The position numbers and the translations under genes were made by a program. Shown piece after piece: positions 53,948 through 62,400 of a stretch of DNA of 64,000 nucleotides. The notes under the pieces were generated by a model, which searched no databases, was not told where the DNA came from, and worked only from the letters and a program-made list of their open reading frames with translations. This DNA is from PRS1 sp965250265 (lineage in GTDB: Bacteria; Bacteroidota; Bacteroidia; Flavobacteriales; Flavobacteriaceae). Numbering within the stretch: position 1 is the stretch's first letter; each line of letters starts with the position of its first letter. Location of the stretch: NCBI GenBank assembly GCA_965250265.1, contig CBDFNO010000014.1:248001-312000 (forward strand), given 5' to 3'.

Positions 53948-54025
53948 ATTGTGGTGGCGAGGAAGCAAGGCAAAGACAGAGGCTTTTGAGGAACGATAAA
54001 ACTGGATTTGCATTGCGTTGGTTAT

Positions 54026-54910
54026 TCAGCTTATAGGATGATACAGATTAATAACTTCCTGCATATTCTCCAGATCGTCTTGTAGATATTTTTCGGTTGA
54101 AGATATATAACGATGTCCTGCCATATATTGTGTTTTCCTTAAATTGTATTGCTTTGTCCAATTAGTTATTACTGATGCTCGTAATTGATTGATATTATCT
54201 ACTTTTTGATTGTACTGTTTTAGCTTCTTAATAATACTCAAAACTGTATTTGATAATCGTGCATTATTTGGGATAAACAAACGCTCACTCTCTATATGTT
54301 TTCTTCTTTTTATTTCTTCTCGAACTTCTTTAATATATTCTAACAGTTCAATGACTTGCCAGGATTTTAATTCTAATTCTCGTGAGTTTGTTCTTTTGGT
54401 ACTTGGTATGTAAATCTTTCCTTTATAAACGTGGATATGTTCTAACTCTAATCTAATTAATGAACTTGTATTTAAGCCTTGATAAACAATTAATCCTACG
54501 ATAACCTTGTTTCTTTTAGCGCATAGTTTGTGATACTTATCTGCAACATTGTTGCTTTCAAAAGAGTAATATAAATCTTCTAATTCTTCAGCTTCGAGTA
54601 AATTATAATACAATCTTCTTTTTACTCCTTTTATAACAATACTTTCAGCAGGATTATCACTTCTATGATTTTCTTTGATCAGATAATTGAAGTAGCTTTT
54701 TAAAGTGGATAACTTATGATTTACTGTTTTTTTACTATTACCTTTTCTTGTTAATGATTTCGTGTATTTTAATAATGCTTTGTAGTCGATAGTTGTTAGA
54801 TTATAGTGATTCTTTTTACACCATATTTTAAACTTTTCGATTTGCACTAAATAACTTGCGATGGTTGTAATACTGTAAACTTCTCTCTGTAAATATTCCT
54901 GATAGCTCAT
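54026..54910 (-). CDS. Tyrosine recombinase homologue lacking catalytic residues
   Basis: 294 residues with the SAM-like N-terminal domain (SYQEYLQREVYSITTIASYL, KTVNHKLSTLKSYFNYLIKEN) and the recombinase C-terminal fold. The first Arg is replaced by Asn147 (QGLNTSSLIRLE in place of GLRxSEL) and the HxxR His by Asn241 (NQLR, Arg244 kept); His266 (MAGHRY) and Tyr275 (TEKYLQ) remain. It therefore may be an accessory subunit rather than an active recombinase. Overlaps the intact recombinase gene by four bases. Confidence 0.85.
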   Translation of the reverse strand: MSYQEYLQREVYSITTIASYLVQIEKFKIWCKKNHYNLTTIDYKALLKYTKSLTRKGNSKKTVNHKLSTLKSYFNYLIKENHRSDNPAESIVIKGVKRRLYYNLLEAEELEDLYYSFESNNVADKYHKLCAKRNKVIVGLIVYQGLNTSSLIRLELEHIHVYKGKIYIPSTKRTNSRELELKSWQVIELLEYIKEVREEIKRRKHIESERLFIPNNARLSNTVLSIIKKLKQYNQKVDNINQLRASVITNWTKQYNLRKTQYMAGHRYISSTEKYLQDDLENMQEVINLYHPIS

Positions 54911-55827
54911 AATTGTTTTATTAAATGTGTATATATCTGCGTACTCTCTAAAGAACTATGCCCTAAAAACTTACTGATGATTTCTATATCAACTTCTTTT
55001 TGTAATAAATGTGTAGCAATAGAGTGCCGTAATGTGTGGAGTGTAATATGCTTTTCTTGTAGCTCTTTATTATTTGTAGTTTTAATAATCTCCTTTAACC
55101 GATTGAGGAAGCTTTGACCATTTAAACGCTTTCCGTTTTTATTAATAAATAATGCTTCTGTTGTATTGTAGTTATAAAACTCTGGTCGTGCATCATAAAT
55201 GTAATCTTCGAGAACTTTTAAATTATAACTATTGATTGGTACAAAACGTTCCTTATAATTCTTTCCTTTTCTAACATATATCCGTTCTTTATCAAAAAAT
55301 ATATCGCTAACATCAAGATGTACTGCCTCGTTCCTTCGAAGTCCACAGCTATACAATACTACCAATATTGCTTTATCACGGAGCTTAATACTATCTTTAT
55401 CATGACTGTAATTTGTTGCTATGAATAGCTCTTTTATTTCATCTTGTGTTAAGACATCTATCGTTCTTTGAGTATTTTCTTTTTCTGATTTTAAGTGTAC
55501 TCTAAAGCCTTTGTAATTATGTTTTTGTAGATATTCTTTAAACTTTTTTAAAGCTTGTTGATGCTTGTTTAGATAGGCTTTACTTAATCCACCACTTCTT
55601 GTTTTGTTTGGTCGTAACTGTAAATATTGGTAATAGTCTTTTATGGTTTTTGTATGTATATATTCTAACTTATTAATATTATTTTGCTCTAACCAATAAA
55701 AAAATTCTTGTATGTAAATAGGCAGACCATAAACTGTTGTTTCTGCATAACCGAGTATATCCAACCAGTCTTTAAAGGACTTTAATAATATGATGTAACT
55801 TGTATTTTGTAGTTGTAAAGCTTTCAT
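54907..55827 (-). CDS. Tyrosine recombinase, XerD-like, intact
   Basis: 306 residues. All catalytic positions are present: Arg164 in SCGLRRNEAVHL, a beta-strand Lys in RKGKNYKERFVPI, His264/Arg267 in LHTLRHSIATHLL, His290 in LGHSS and the nucleophile Tyr299 in TQIYTHL. An N-terminal SAM-like core-binding domain is present. Coupled by four bases to the degenerate partner, and 88 bases after the ATPase, so the three probably act together in DNA rearrangement. Confidence 0.92.
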   Translation of the reverse strand: MKALQLQNTSYIILLKSFKDWLDILGYAETTVYGLPIYIQEFFYWLEQNNINKLEYIHTKTIKDYYQYLQLRPNKTRSGGLSKAYLNKHQQALKKFKEYLQKHNYKGFRVHLKSEKENTQRTIDVLTQDEIKELFIATNYSHDKDSIKLRDKAILVVLYSCGLRRNEAVHLDVSDIFFDKERIYVRKGKNYKERFVPINSYNLKVLEDYIYDARPEFYNYNTTEALFINKNGKRLNGQSFLNRLKEIIKTTNNKELQEKHITLHTLRHSIATHLLQKEVDIEIISKFLGHSSLESTQIYTHLIKQL

Positions 55828-55915
55828 AATTTTTTGGTCGCATACCCTTGTTTTGAGTTTTAGTGAGCTTTGTATTTAACTGATTGATTATTAATTATTT
55901 TGGTGGCTCACTTTA

Positions 55916-57445
55916 TTACTGGGCTACTATTGAGCCATTGAGCTTGTGTACAGCATCATCCAGCACCGTTGTTATACTTTGTTTTAACTGTTGGTATTCT
56001 TCATAATTAGTAATCTCATATAAATGTCTGCCTGTTTTGTCTTTTTCTCGTAACTGTATTCTTTGAGTATTGATTAATTGTAAGTGATAGCGTTTGATTG
56101 TTGATAATGGGATTCGTAACATAAATCCTATTTGCCTATTAGAAAATGTAGTTTGTTGTTCTTTCTTTAAATATGCTTTAAGCACCTCGAAGTAATTTCT
56201 ACACGCTCCACTTATAGTATCTGATTTTCTTAATAATACTTCACTTAATAATTTGTTGGCTTGTTTAATATCTTCTATTGTAGTCTCTATATATTCTTCT
56301 CCAGACTGCTCATTATATAATTTCTCTCTTTGATGTTGGTGGTAAAAAGTAACTGCTTCTATAAATTGTAAATAGTGTGCATTAGTTCTTCTTGGTTTAA
56401 AAACTTCACTTGGTATTTTTAATATTTCTGCATATGGGTTTACAATAGCTATATTGGATAAACATCTTTGAACATTTTGTAATAATGCTTTGGCTTTATA
56501 TTCATCTTCTATATTTACTTTTCCTGCACTTACTAACCTTTGGTAATTCATTATGCGCTCGTCTTGTTCCAGACTTTCATCGATGTAGAGTAGGAAGCTC
56601 CTGTTACTATTATCTTCATAAATTTGTTCTTTAGTAGTACATCCTGCAATAGTAACAGGGCCTTCTACGGTTAATTTGATAGTTTTTGTATTACCTCTGG
56701 TATCTTTATGAACTACTCGTTTTATTATTTTTCGCTTGGATTGTAATTCTCGAAGAGGATATAATACAGATTCAGCACCGTCAAGATCTTCTATGAGTAT
56801 TAGTTTGTGTTGTAGTTCCGTTCTATTAAAATAGTAAAATGCATTCTCTGATAAGACGGTTATTTCTTCTTTATCTTCCTGTGGTATAAGCTCTGATACT
56901 TTGGATTGTAAGTGTGTTTTTCCTGCTCCAGAACTTCCGAGACTCATACAATGTAAAGGGTTGTTGGCTTTCCTACTTGTAAAAATGATGTACATTAATA
57001 ATCTGTTGTCTGCTTCACCAATTACTCCAGATTGACCTATTAATTTATTGGTTTCTTCTAATAGATTATCTTTCTTCAAAAACGTGATAGCTTCTTTATT
57101 CTCTGTTGCTGTTAATTCTTTTATAGTAATTTGATTATCGGTTTCCTGTTCCAACTGTACTAATCTATATTGTTCCAACTCATTTATTAATTCTTGTAAT
57201 GCCCGTCTTGTTATGGATGTACCAATCTCTAAACGTTCTGCGGTATTTCTAACTAATTTTTCTACTTGGTTATCGTTGTATAAATCGAGGTTGTGTCTTA
57301 TTTTATTATGGTCTTTTACTTTCTTAATACTTATGGTTACTCGTAGCTTGTCTAAATTGTTTAATCGTATGCCTCCTAATATTTCTATAAATAAAAGATT
57401 GGTTTGGTAGGTGTAGTTGTTTGGGTTGGATGTATTGAACTTCAT
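55916..57445 (-). CDS. P-loop ATPase with C-terminal winged helix, mobile-element type
   Basis: 509 residues. An N-terminal helical region, then an AAA-type ATPase with Walker A GSSGAGKTHLQ (170-180), Walker B LILIEDLDGAE (215-225), and VTIAGCTTKEQIYEDNSNR, which fits sensor 1 and an Arg finger. The C-terminus (FSNRQIGFMLRIPLSTIKRYHLQLI, about 440-465) is a winged helix for DNA binding. The pattern resembles replication-initiation or helicase-loading ATPases of mobile elements. Upstream of the two recombinases and divergent from the XRE regulator. Confidence 0.8.
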   Translation of the reverse strand: MKFNTSNPNNYTYQTNLLFIEILGGIRLNNLDKLRVTISIKKVKDHNKIRHNLDLYNDNQVEKLVRNTAERLEIGTSITRRALQELINELEQYRLVQLEQETDNQITIKELTATENKEAITFLKKDNLLEETNKLIGQSGVIGEADNRLLMYIIFTSRKANNPLHCMSLGSSGAGKTHLQSKVSELIPQEDKEEITVLSENAFYYFNRTELQHKLILIEDLDGAESVLYPLRELQSKRKIIKRVVHKDTRGNTKTIKLTVEGPVTIAGCTTKEQIYEDNSNRSFLLYIDESLEQDERIMNYQRLVSAGKVNIEDEYKAKALLQNVQRCLSNIAIVNPYAEILKIPSEVFKPRRTNAHYLQFIEAVTFYHQHQREKLYNEQSGEEYIETTIEDIKQANKLLSEVLLRKSDTISGACRNYFEVLKAYLKKEQQTTFSNRQIGFMLRIPLSTIKRYHLQLINTQRIQLREKDKTGRHLYEITNYEEYQQLKQSITTVLDDAVHKLNGSIVAQ

Positions 57446-57529
57446 TATTCGTGTGGTTTATAATTTTATATTTAGGAACTTATGAATCGATGAATCGATT
57501 TGTTGATAAATTGTAAAATGTAACTATTA

Positions 57530-57631
57530 AGGTGTAAATATACCTATTTCGTTTTATAAAACAAGCTTATAGTGTTCTTTGATACCTAAAAAAGTATTAT
57601 ATATTTGTAATCACATACATTTTAAGGTATA
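57530..57631. promoter_or_regulatory. Divergent control region with AGGTATA operator candidates
   Basis: A TTG-N19-TATATTTG promoter (57579-57581, 57600-57607) faces the XRE gene. The palindrome AGGTGTAAATATACCT (57530-57545) and half-sites GATACCT (57581-57587) and AGGTATA (57625-57631) frame that promoter, so the XRE protein may repress it. GAATCGAT is repeated in tandem at 57484-57499. Confidence 0.6.
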
Positions 57632-57641
57632 TTTCACTGTT

Positions 57642-57974
57642 ATGAGTTTTTCAAAAAGATTATTAGAGTTAAGGAAGCAACATAAATTTTCGCAAGGAGA
57701 GTTAGCTCTTAAAGCAGGTATACACTCTAATGTTCTTGGTCGTTATGAACGTGGGGAAGCTAATCCATCTATTGAAGTGGCTACTAAACTTTCTGACGTT
57801 TTAGGTGTTTCTCTTGATTATTTGGTTGGTAAAACTGATATGTTACTGGATAATAATATTGTAGATAAAATATTGACCATACAACAATTGCCTACTGAAG
57901 ATAAAGAGCATATTCTTTTTACCCTCGAAGCTATGTTACGTGATGCTAAAGCAAGAGCAACGTATGCTAAATAA
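57642..57974 (+). CDS. XRE-family HTH transcriptional regulator
   Basis: I place the start at 57642 (MSFSKRLLELRKQHKFSQ); an in-frame ATG at 57579 would cover the promoter. The cro/C1 HTH reads LRKQHKFSQGELALKAGIHSNVLGRYERGEANPSIEVATKLSDVLGVSLDYL (described by residues 8-60), followed by a helical oligomerisation part. About 110 residues. Divergent from the ATPase, so it probably controls the recombinase operon and itself through the AGGTATA sites. Its end overlaps the next gene by 11 bases. Confidence 0.88.
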   Translation: MSFSKRLLELRKQHKFSQGELALKAGIHSNVLGRYERGEANPSIEVATKLSDVLGVSLDYLVGKTDMLLDNNIVDKILTIQQLPTEDKEHILFTLEAMLRDAKARATYAK

Positions 57975-58347
57975 AATAGCTATGACATCTACCAGACCCA
58001 AAGAACTTATATACTTTCAATTTATGCCCTCTCAAACTATTGAAGATGGTGTTATTGTTACCTATTATGCCATTGATGACTTTTCTCAATTTGCTTTTGT
58101 TTTAGGTGCAACCAATGAATTTAATTTTGATAGTTTGTTATTACATATTGAGAAGTTAATGCAACATAAAGATTTTAAAAAGTTACCTATAAAACCGTTT
58201 ACTTTAATGTGTAGTTGTGGACAAGAAGTTGAACAGGAGATTATGGCCATTATTGAACCTTATAAAGGCAAGGTTGTTTTTGATGTTGATACTGTAATAG
58301 AGAAAACTCAACACTTTATTAAATCGCTTAATGAGTATATGGAATAG
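57964..58347 (+). CDS. Small integrase-fold-like (rve-type) protein
   Basis: About 127 residues from ATG 57964 (ATG 57982 is an alternative). VTYYAIDDFSQFAFVLGATNEF resembles the first strand and catalytic Asp of DDE/rve integrases (IDDFSRFAF), and an alpha/beta ending follows (PFTLMCSCGQEVEQEIMAII, KVVFDVDTVIEKT). The second and third catalytic acids are not recognisable, so it is unlikely to be an active transposase. Coupled to the XRE gene by an 11-base overlap. A DNA-binding or regulatory remnant role is inferred. Confidence 0.55.
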   Translation: MLNKIAMTSTRPKELIYFQFMPSQTIEDGVIVTYYAIDDFSQFAFVLGATNEFNFDSLLLHIEKLMQHKDFKKLPIKPFTLMCSCGQEVEQEIMAIIEPYKGKVVFDVDTVIEKTQHFIKSLNEYME

Positions 58348-58376
58348 AAAAACAGCAACCAATTAAGATTGCTGTT
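58346..58376 (-). terminator. Terminator copy B (AACAGCA hairpin)
   Basis: AACAGCAA (58351-58358) pairs perfectly with TTGCTGTT (58369-58376); a T run follows on the minus strand. It closes the RHS/immunity unit and nearly matches copy C. Confidence 0.8.
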
Positions 58377-58439
58377 GGATTGTTATATAAACTTTGTTTT
58401 AAAAGTGTTGTAGAGAGAGCAGCCCACTAAATTGATCCA

Positions 58440-58883
58440 TTACTCATGATCTTTTTCCCAGTAATTATTAAAAATTAATACCCCAACACCAAGTAATATA
58501 AACGTAAGCAAAATAATTATATTATTAGTTCTAGTATTCCCAAAAAGAGCAAACAAAGATCGAATATATCTAGCATCAATTAACCAAAACATAATGATTC
58601 CAGATAAACTAGCAAGTATATAATATAGTATAGGTGTTATAAAGAATCGTCTAGCCAAAATAAATCCTACTAGTCCAATTAAATATGGGACATAATAATA
58701 AAATCTTATATATATATAAACCTTTTCCGAATACTGATCTAAATCTAAATTAAAATTATAAAAATAATCATCAGAGTACATTAAATATAATAATCCAGCA
58801 GACCTTAATACTGATAGTATAGAGTAAGTAATTATAATAATTAAAACTATGCTTAACACTTTTATTTTTAAATTTATTGTCAT
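58440..58883 (-). CDS. Candidate immunity protein of the RHS toxin (four membrane helices)
   Basis: 147 residues with four hydrophobic segments (IKVLSIVLIIIITYSILSVL, YVPYLIGLVGFILA, FITPILYYILASLSGIIMFW, NIIILLTFILLGVGVLIF) and a short charged tail. It follows the RHS stop by 39 bases on the same strand, the usual immunity position. It does not resemble the partner of the orphan tip. No family is recognised; the role is inferred from position. Confidence 0.6.
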   Translation of the reverse strand: MTINLKIKVLSIVLIIIITYSILSVLRSAGLLYLMYSDDYFYNFNLDLDQYSEKVYIYIRFYYYVPYLIGLVGFILARRFFITPILYYILASLSGIIMFWLIDARYIRSLFALFGNTRTNNIIILLTFILLGVGVLIFNNYWEKDHE

Positions 58884-58922
58884 AATATTTTGATATTAAT
58901 TTCCCCCATTGTTTTAAAGAAT

Positions 58923-61900
58923 TTAATTTTGTTCTATACTCTTTTCTATACTCTTGGAAATATTTTCCAGTATTTTCGCTCCTGCAAGTACTGCTTGTTT
59001 AAAATTATCATCTACTGCATCTTTTACCGAATTTTGAAGTTTAGATCCTGCATTATCAAAATTAATAGTTGAAAGAGATGGTTCACCAACAGTAGTTTTA
59101 GCATTTGTAAGTTGTTTGCCTCCATATTTGGATGATCCTGAACCACCAGTTATATCATAAGTAGTTGTAGTGCTCTCAACAGTTAATGTTCCCTGTTCAG
59201 GTAATTTACCAGTGACTCCTGTATCAAAAGTCGTAGTTTCAGTATTTGCGGTAACTGAATAAGAACTAGCTTCTCCAATATCCGACACAGCCTCACCATC
59301 GCTATTAAAATATTGGCCAGTAATAGTCTTAACTTCTGAACTAACGGAATTTGTAAACTCTGGTGCACTAAATTCTGAAATAATATTTGTAATTATACTA
59401 TTTTCATTTACCATTTTAGATAATTCAACACTTACGCCTTTAGTTGAGATGCCTGAATTTGGAATCCAATGAACACCAGTATAAGTTTTTGTTGAAAGAT
59501 CTAATATTCCTTTCTTTTTTCTTTTGTGATAGTGAGCAAACATCCTAACAGGTTTAATATTTCCTGTGGAAGTTGATTGAATAATATTTTTCCTTGGCTT
59601 CATCCCATCTGGATCAATAAAGAACACTGGATTATCAAAAGCATAGTTATACGGAGAGTGTCTTGTCATCATCTCTGCCAGAGGGTCTAAATTCATCCAC
59701 CTCCCCAAACTCGCATCATAATTCCTTGCACCAAAATCAAGCCAGTTTAATTGTGAACCACCAACATTATCATCCTGTTCTTCCATACCACCAAACCCAT
59801 ACTTATGGTCAGTGCCATTAATAACGTAGTTGTATCCCTTGTGCTTCAACCCAAATGGATAGTAGTTGTTTTCCTCTTGAATTTGCCAATCAGGAATACT
59901 GGTTGTGCCAATGTTTTTATAGCTTAACCTAATATTCCCTAGATGGTCTTTATATTGGTATGTATATTCGTACACACCAGCACCTGCAGGCTCTATATAA
60001 CCTTCGGCTGTATTGAAGAAGGTTAAGACATCATTATCATACACAAAATTACCTGCATAATTAGTACTAACAGAAGATTGTCCAGTTTCGTTCACAACTT
60101 TTCTAAGTTTGATTCCTAAGGCATCATAAATATACTGAATATTTCCATTTGACAATGTAACCTGTGTTGGTAAATTTAAATGGTTGTAAGTTATAGTAGT
60201 TATGCCTTTGTTATCATCAGTTATCATATTACCATTATTATCATAAGTATATTCTTCAGCCTCATCAACACCATCAATAAAACCATAAGATGTATTACCT
60301 GTGTCCTTTACTTTAATTAATTGATTACCAGTGTAGTCATAATCCAGAACATCCATACTCCCATAAAGACCTGAATTTTGCCAGCCATTTCTAGTTAAAG
60401 TATTAATATTGCCATTTTTATCGTAGATAATATCTTTTACCTGATACCTGCTATTTTCGTTTGTAATATCACTAACATTTATAGCTTCAATAATACGATT
60501 TAAATCGTCATATTGATAACGGTAATTACGATTAATATTATCATTTGCTGTTACCCAGTGAGCCTCTGAAATATTGCCATTATATAAACCTCTGGTGCCT
60601 GGACTAAAATCTGGAGTATTATATTTCAATTCAAACGCAAACAAATCTACAGATCCCAAATTATCAACATCGTTTATTTGCTTTAACCATCCTCTTACGT
60701 TATATGTATAATTTACTGTTTGTAATGGAGTTGCTTCGGTATTACCAATATCTTTAGTGATTAGTTGTCCTAATCCATCATATTCACTTACGCTTAATAC
60801 TTCCCATGGCTTATAAGTACGACCTTCAATAACTCGATGTCTATGTCTATCTACACGACCAGCATGATCGTATGTAAAATCCTCTTCACCGCCAATATTA
60901 CTGTTTGTTTTATAACGAAGCTGATTTTTTACTCTTTTTACATTTCCGATAAAATTATATTCCGTAAAGGTCTGGTCATGGTAATCTTCATGATGATAAT
61001 AGGTACGTGAATAAATTGGTCTGGCTTTTTCATCATAGTAACTTACAGCGGTTATCCATCTATTAGGCGAAACCCCTAATACTTTGGTTTTACTACCTGT
61101 TGGAAGACCTGTTACATCAGCTGTTATACTTTCACCGTAAATTACATTACTCCCAGGAGGATTTAACCAAAGGTTATCAAAATTGTAGTCGTCGTAATAA
61201 TGAATAGTATGTAGTTCATCAATATTATTTTGTGGATAGGCGTCATTGGTATAAAAGGTATTAATATCATCTATAGTAATACTTCCGCTTTTTTCGAAAA
61301 GTATAGTTTCAGCATCTAAGGTTGTTTGTAAACTTGTTCTGGAACTGGTACTAGTCATTATTCCCGTATAGGTGATTCTTCCATGAGCATCATATTTGGT
61401 AAAGACCCAATCGTCACTCGCTTTTAAATTTTGGTCTTGAGTAAGCACAGGCTGATCTATAAAATTGTAAACAATATATTCCCAACCCTTCCCAGGTATT
61501 TTCTTTTCTGCAAGCCTGTTACGTACATCGTAGACATATTGATAACAAAGCTCATCCAAACTAGGAACTCCTAAATGTGGATTTGACTCAGGAGGTAATA
61601 CATATGTAAGGTTTCCATATGCATCATACACATAGTAAGTTTCATGAATCACCTCATTGTTATAGGTGCGTTTTAAAATAACACGACCTGCTTTATCTTT
61701 AAATTCTTCAGTGGTATGGTCCTTTGCCGTAGTACCATCGTGGTTCTCATCTTTAACAGTTACTTTAATAAGTTCATTTTCGGCATAGCTTCCGCTTAAA
61801 GCTAATGCTGGTGTATAGGTATCATTTGCAAAACTTAAATTCACTATAAAATGCTGTATCTCTAAAGTAGCATTTGTGCCATATTCAAAATCTATTTCAT

Positions 61901-62393
61901 GACCGCTACCTATCGCCCAATCCTCTCCAGGTGCAGCTTGTTGTAAAACACGATTCAGTGGAGAACCATCATAGGCACTTTCAGAATACGGATTGGGTGT
62001 GCCACTATTAATATCGTCCGGGAAATTAGAGATATAGTAAGACTCTACGTCTGAGATAAGTGTTACTGGTGTAATAAAGTATAAACTGGATGCACCAGAG
62101 TCTGCATTAGGCAAATATTGAAGTATTTGTCTACCAAAGCCATCATAGACAATAGGAGTAATTATATCTTCTTTATTGCCACCTGCTTGTTTGGCTCTTG
62201 TTTGTTGTGGTCGTCCTAAACCATCATAATAGGTAATGGTTTCTATCTTATCATCAGTAGCTACATTACCATCTGTTGTTTCTACTTGATACGTTGTGTT
62301 TTTAACGTAGTTTTTTGTTGGTGTTTCATCTTGTGCCATCATTTTAGACGATACAAATACTGCTAATACTAAAGTATATTTTAAATATTTCAT
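58923..62393 (-). CDS. RHS repeat polymorphic toxin protein (DUF6443-type N-terminus)
   Basis: I start it at 62393 (MKYLKYTLVLAVFVSS), giving a signal peptide; ATGs at 62399 and 62435 are in frame but the last overlaps the neighbour. The N-terminus (about residues 30-160) is of DUF6443 type (YYDGLGRPQQTRAKQAGGNK, YDGFGRQILQYLP). Then come YD repeats (YTYNVRGWLKQINDVDNLGS, YDNNGNMITDDNKGITTITY, YDALGIKLRKV), and the RHS end SYKNIGTTSIPDW, YYPFGLKHKGY, GRWMNLDPLAEMMTRHSPY, DPDGM. The 223-residue tip (about 58923-59600) is Ser/Thr-rich with no recognised toxin motif. Confidence 0.88.
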   Translation of the reverse strand: MKYLKYTLVLAVFVSSKMMAQDETPTKNYVKNTTYQVETTDGNVATDDKIETITYYDGLGRPQQTRAKQAGGNKEDIITPIVYDGFGRQILQYLPNADSGASSLYFITPVTLISDVESYYISNFPDDINSGTPNPYSESAYDGSPLNRVLQQAAPGEDWAIGSGHEIDFEYGTNATLEIQHFIVNLSFANDTYTPALALSGSYAENELIKVTVKDENHDGTTAKDHTTEEFKDKAGRVILKRTYNNEVIHETYYVYDAYGNLTYVLPPESNPHLGVPSLDELCYQYVYDVRNRLAEKKIPGKGWEYIVYNFIDQPVLTQDQNLKASDDWVFTKYDAHGRITYTGIMTSTSSRTSLQTTLDAETILFEKSGSITIDDINTFYTNDAYPQNNIDELHTIHYYDDYNFDNLWLNPPGSNVIYGESITADVTGLPTGSKTKVLGVSPNRWITAVSYYDEKARPIYSRTYYHHEDYHDQTFTEYNFIGNVKRVKNQLRYKTNSNIGGEEDFTYDHAGRVDRHRHRVIEGRTYKPWEVLSVSEYDGLGQLITKDIGNTEATPLQTVNYTYNVRGWLKQINDVDNLGSVDLFAFELKYNTPDFSPGTRGLYNGNISEAHWVTANDNINRNYRYQYDDLNRIIEAINVSDITNENSRYQVKDIIYDKNGNINTLTRNGWQNSGLYGSMDVLDYDYTGNQLIKVKDTGNTSYGFIDGVDEAEEYTYDNNGNMITDDNKGITTITYNHLNLPTQVTLSNGNIQYIYDALGIKLRKVVNETGQSSVSTNYAGNFVYDNDVLTFFNTAEGYIEPAGAGVYEYTYQYKDHLGNIRLSYKNIGTTSIPDWQIQEENNYYPFGLKHKGYNYVINGTDHKYGFGGMEEQDDNVGGSQLNWLDFGARNYDASLGRWMNLDPLAEMMTRHSPYNYAFDNPVFFIDPDGMKPRKNIIQSTSTGNIKPVRMFAHYHKRKKKGILDLSTKTYTGVHWIPNSGISTKGVSVELSKMVNENSIITNIISEFSAPEFTNSVSSEVKTITGQYFNSDGEAVSDIGEASSYSVTANTETTTFDTGVTGKLPEQGTLTVESTTTTYDITGGSGSSKYGGKQLTNAKTTVGEPSLSTINFDNAGSKLQNSVKDAVDDNFKQAVLAGAKILENISKSIEKSIEQN

Positions 62394-62400
62394 GATCATC

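Larger units (their letters stand above)
53306..54025. other. Hairpin-rich non-coding region beside the recombinases
   Basis: 720 bases, visibly GC-richer than its neighbours, with no convincing gene. It contains an 11-base tandem TTATATACGGC/TTATATACGAC (53498-53519) beside an ACTCG/CGAGT hairpin, at least four further stem-loops (see separate entries), and repeated words GCGTTGG/GCGCTGG (53619, 53716, 53926, 54012) and GCGAACAAG/ACGAACAAG (53799, 53899). It lies directly after the recombinase genes and just before the point where the RHS frame breaks. Confidence 0.6.

Noticed and set aside
53822..54013. A 63-codon minus-strand frame inside the nested stem-loop
   Set aside because: It lies wholly within inverted repeats, with no plausible protein features.
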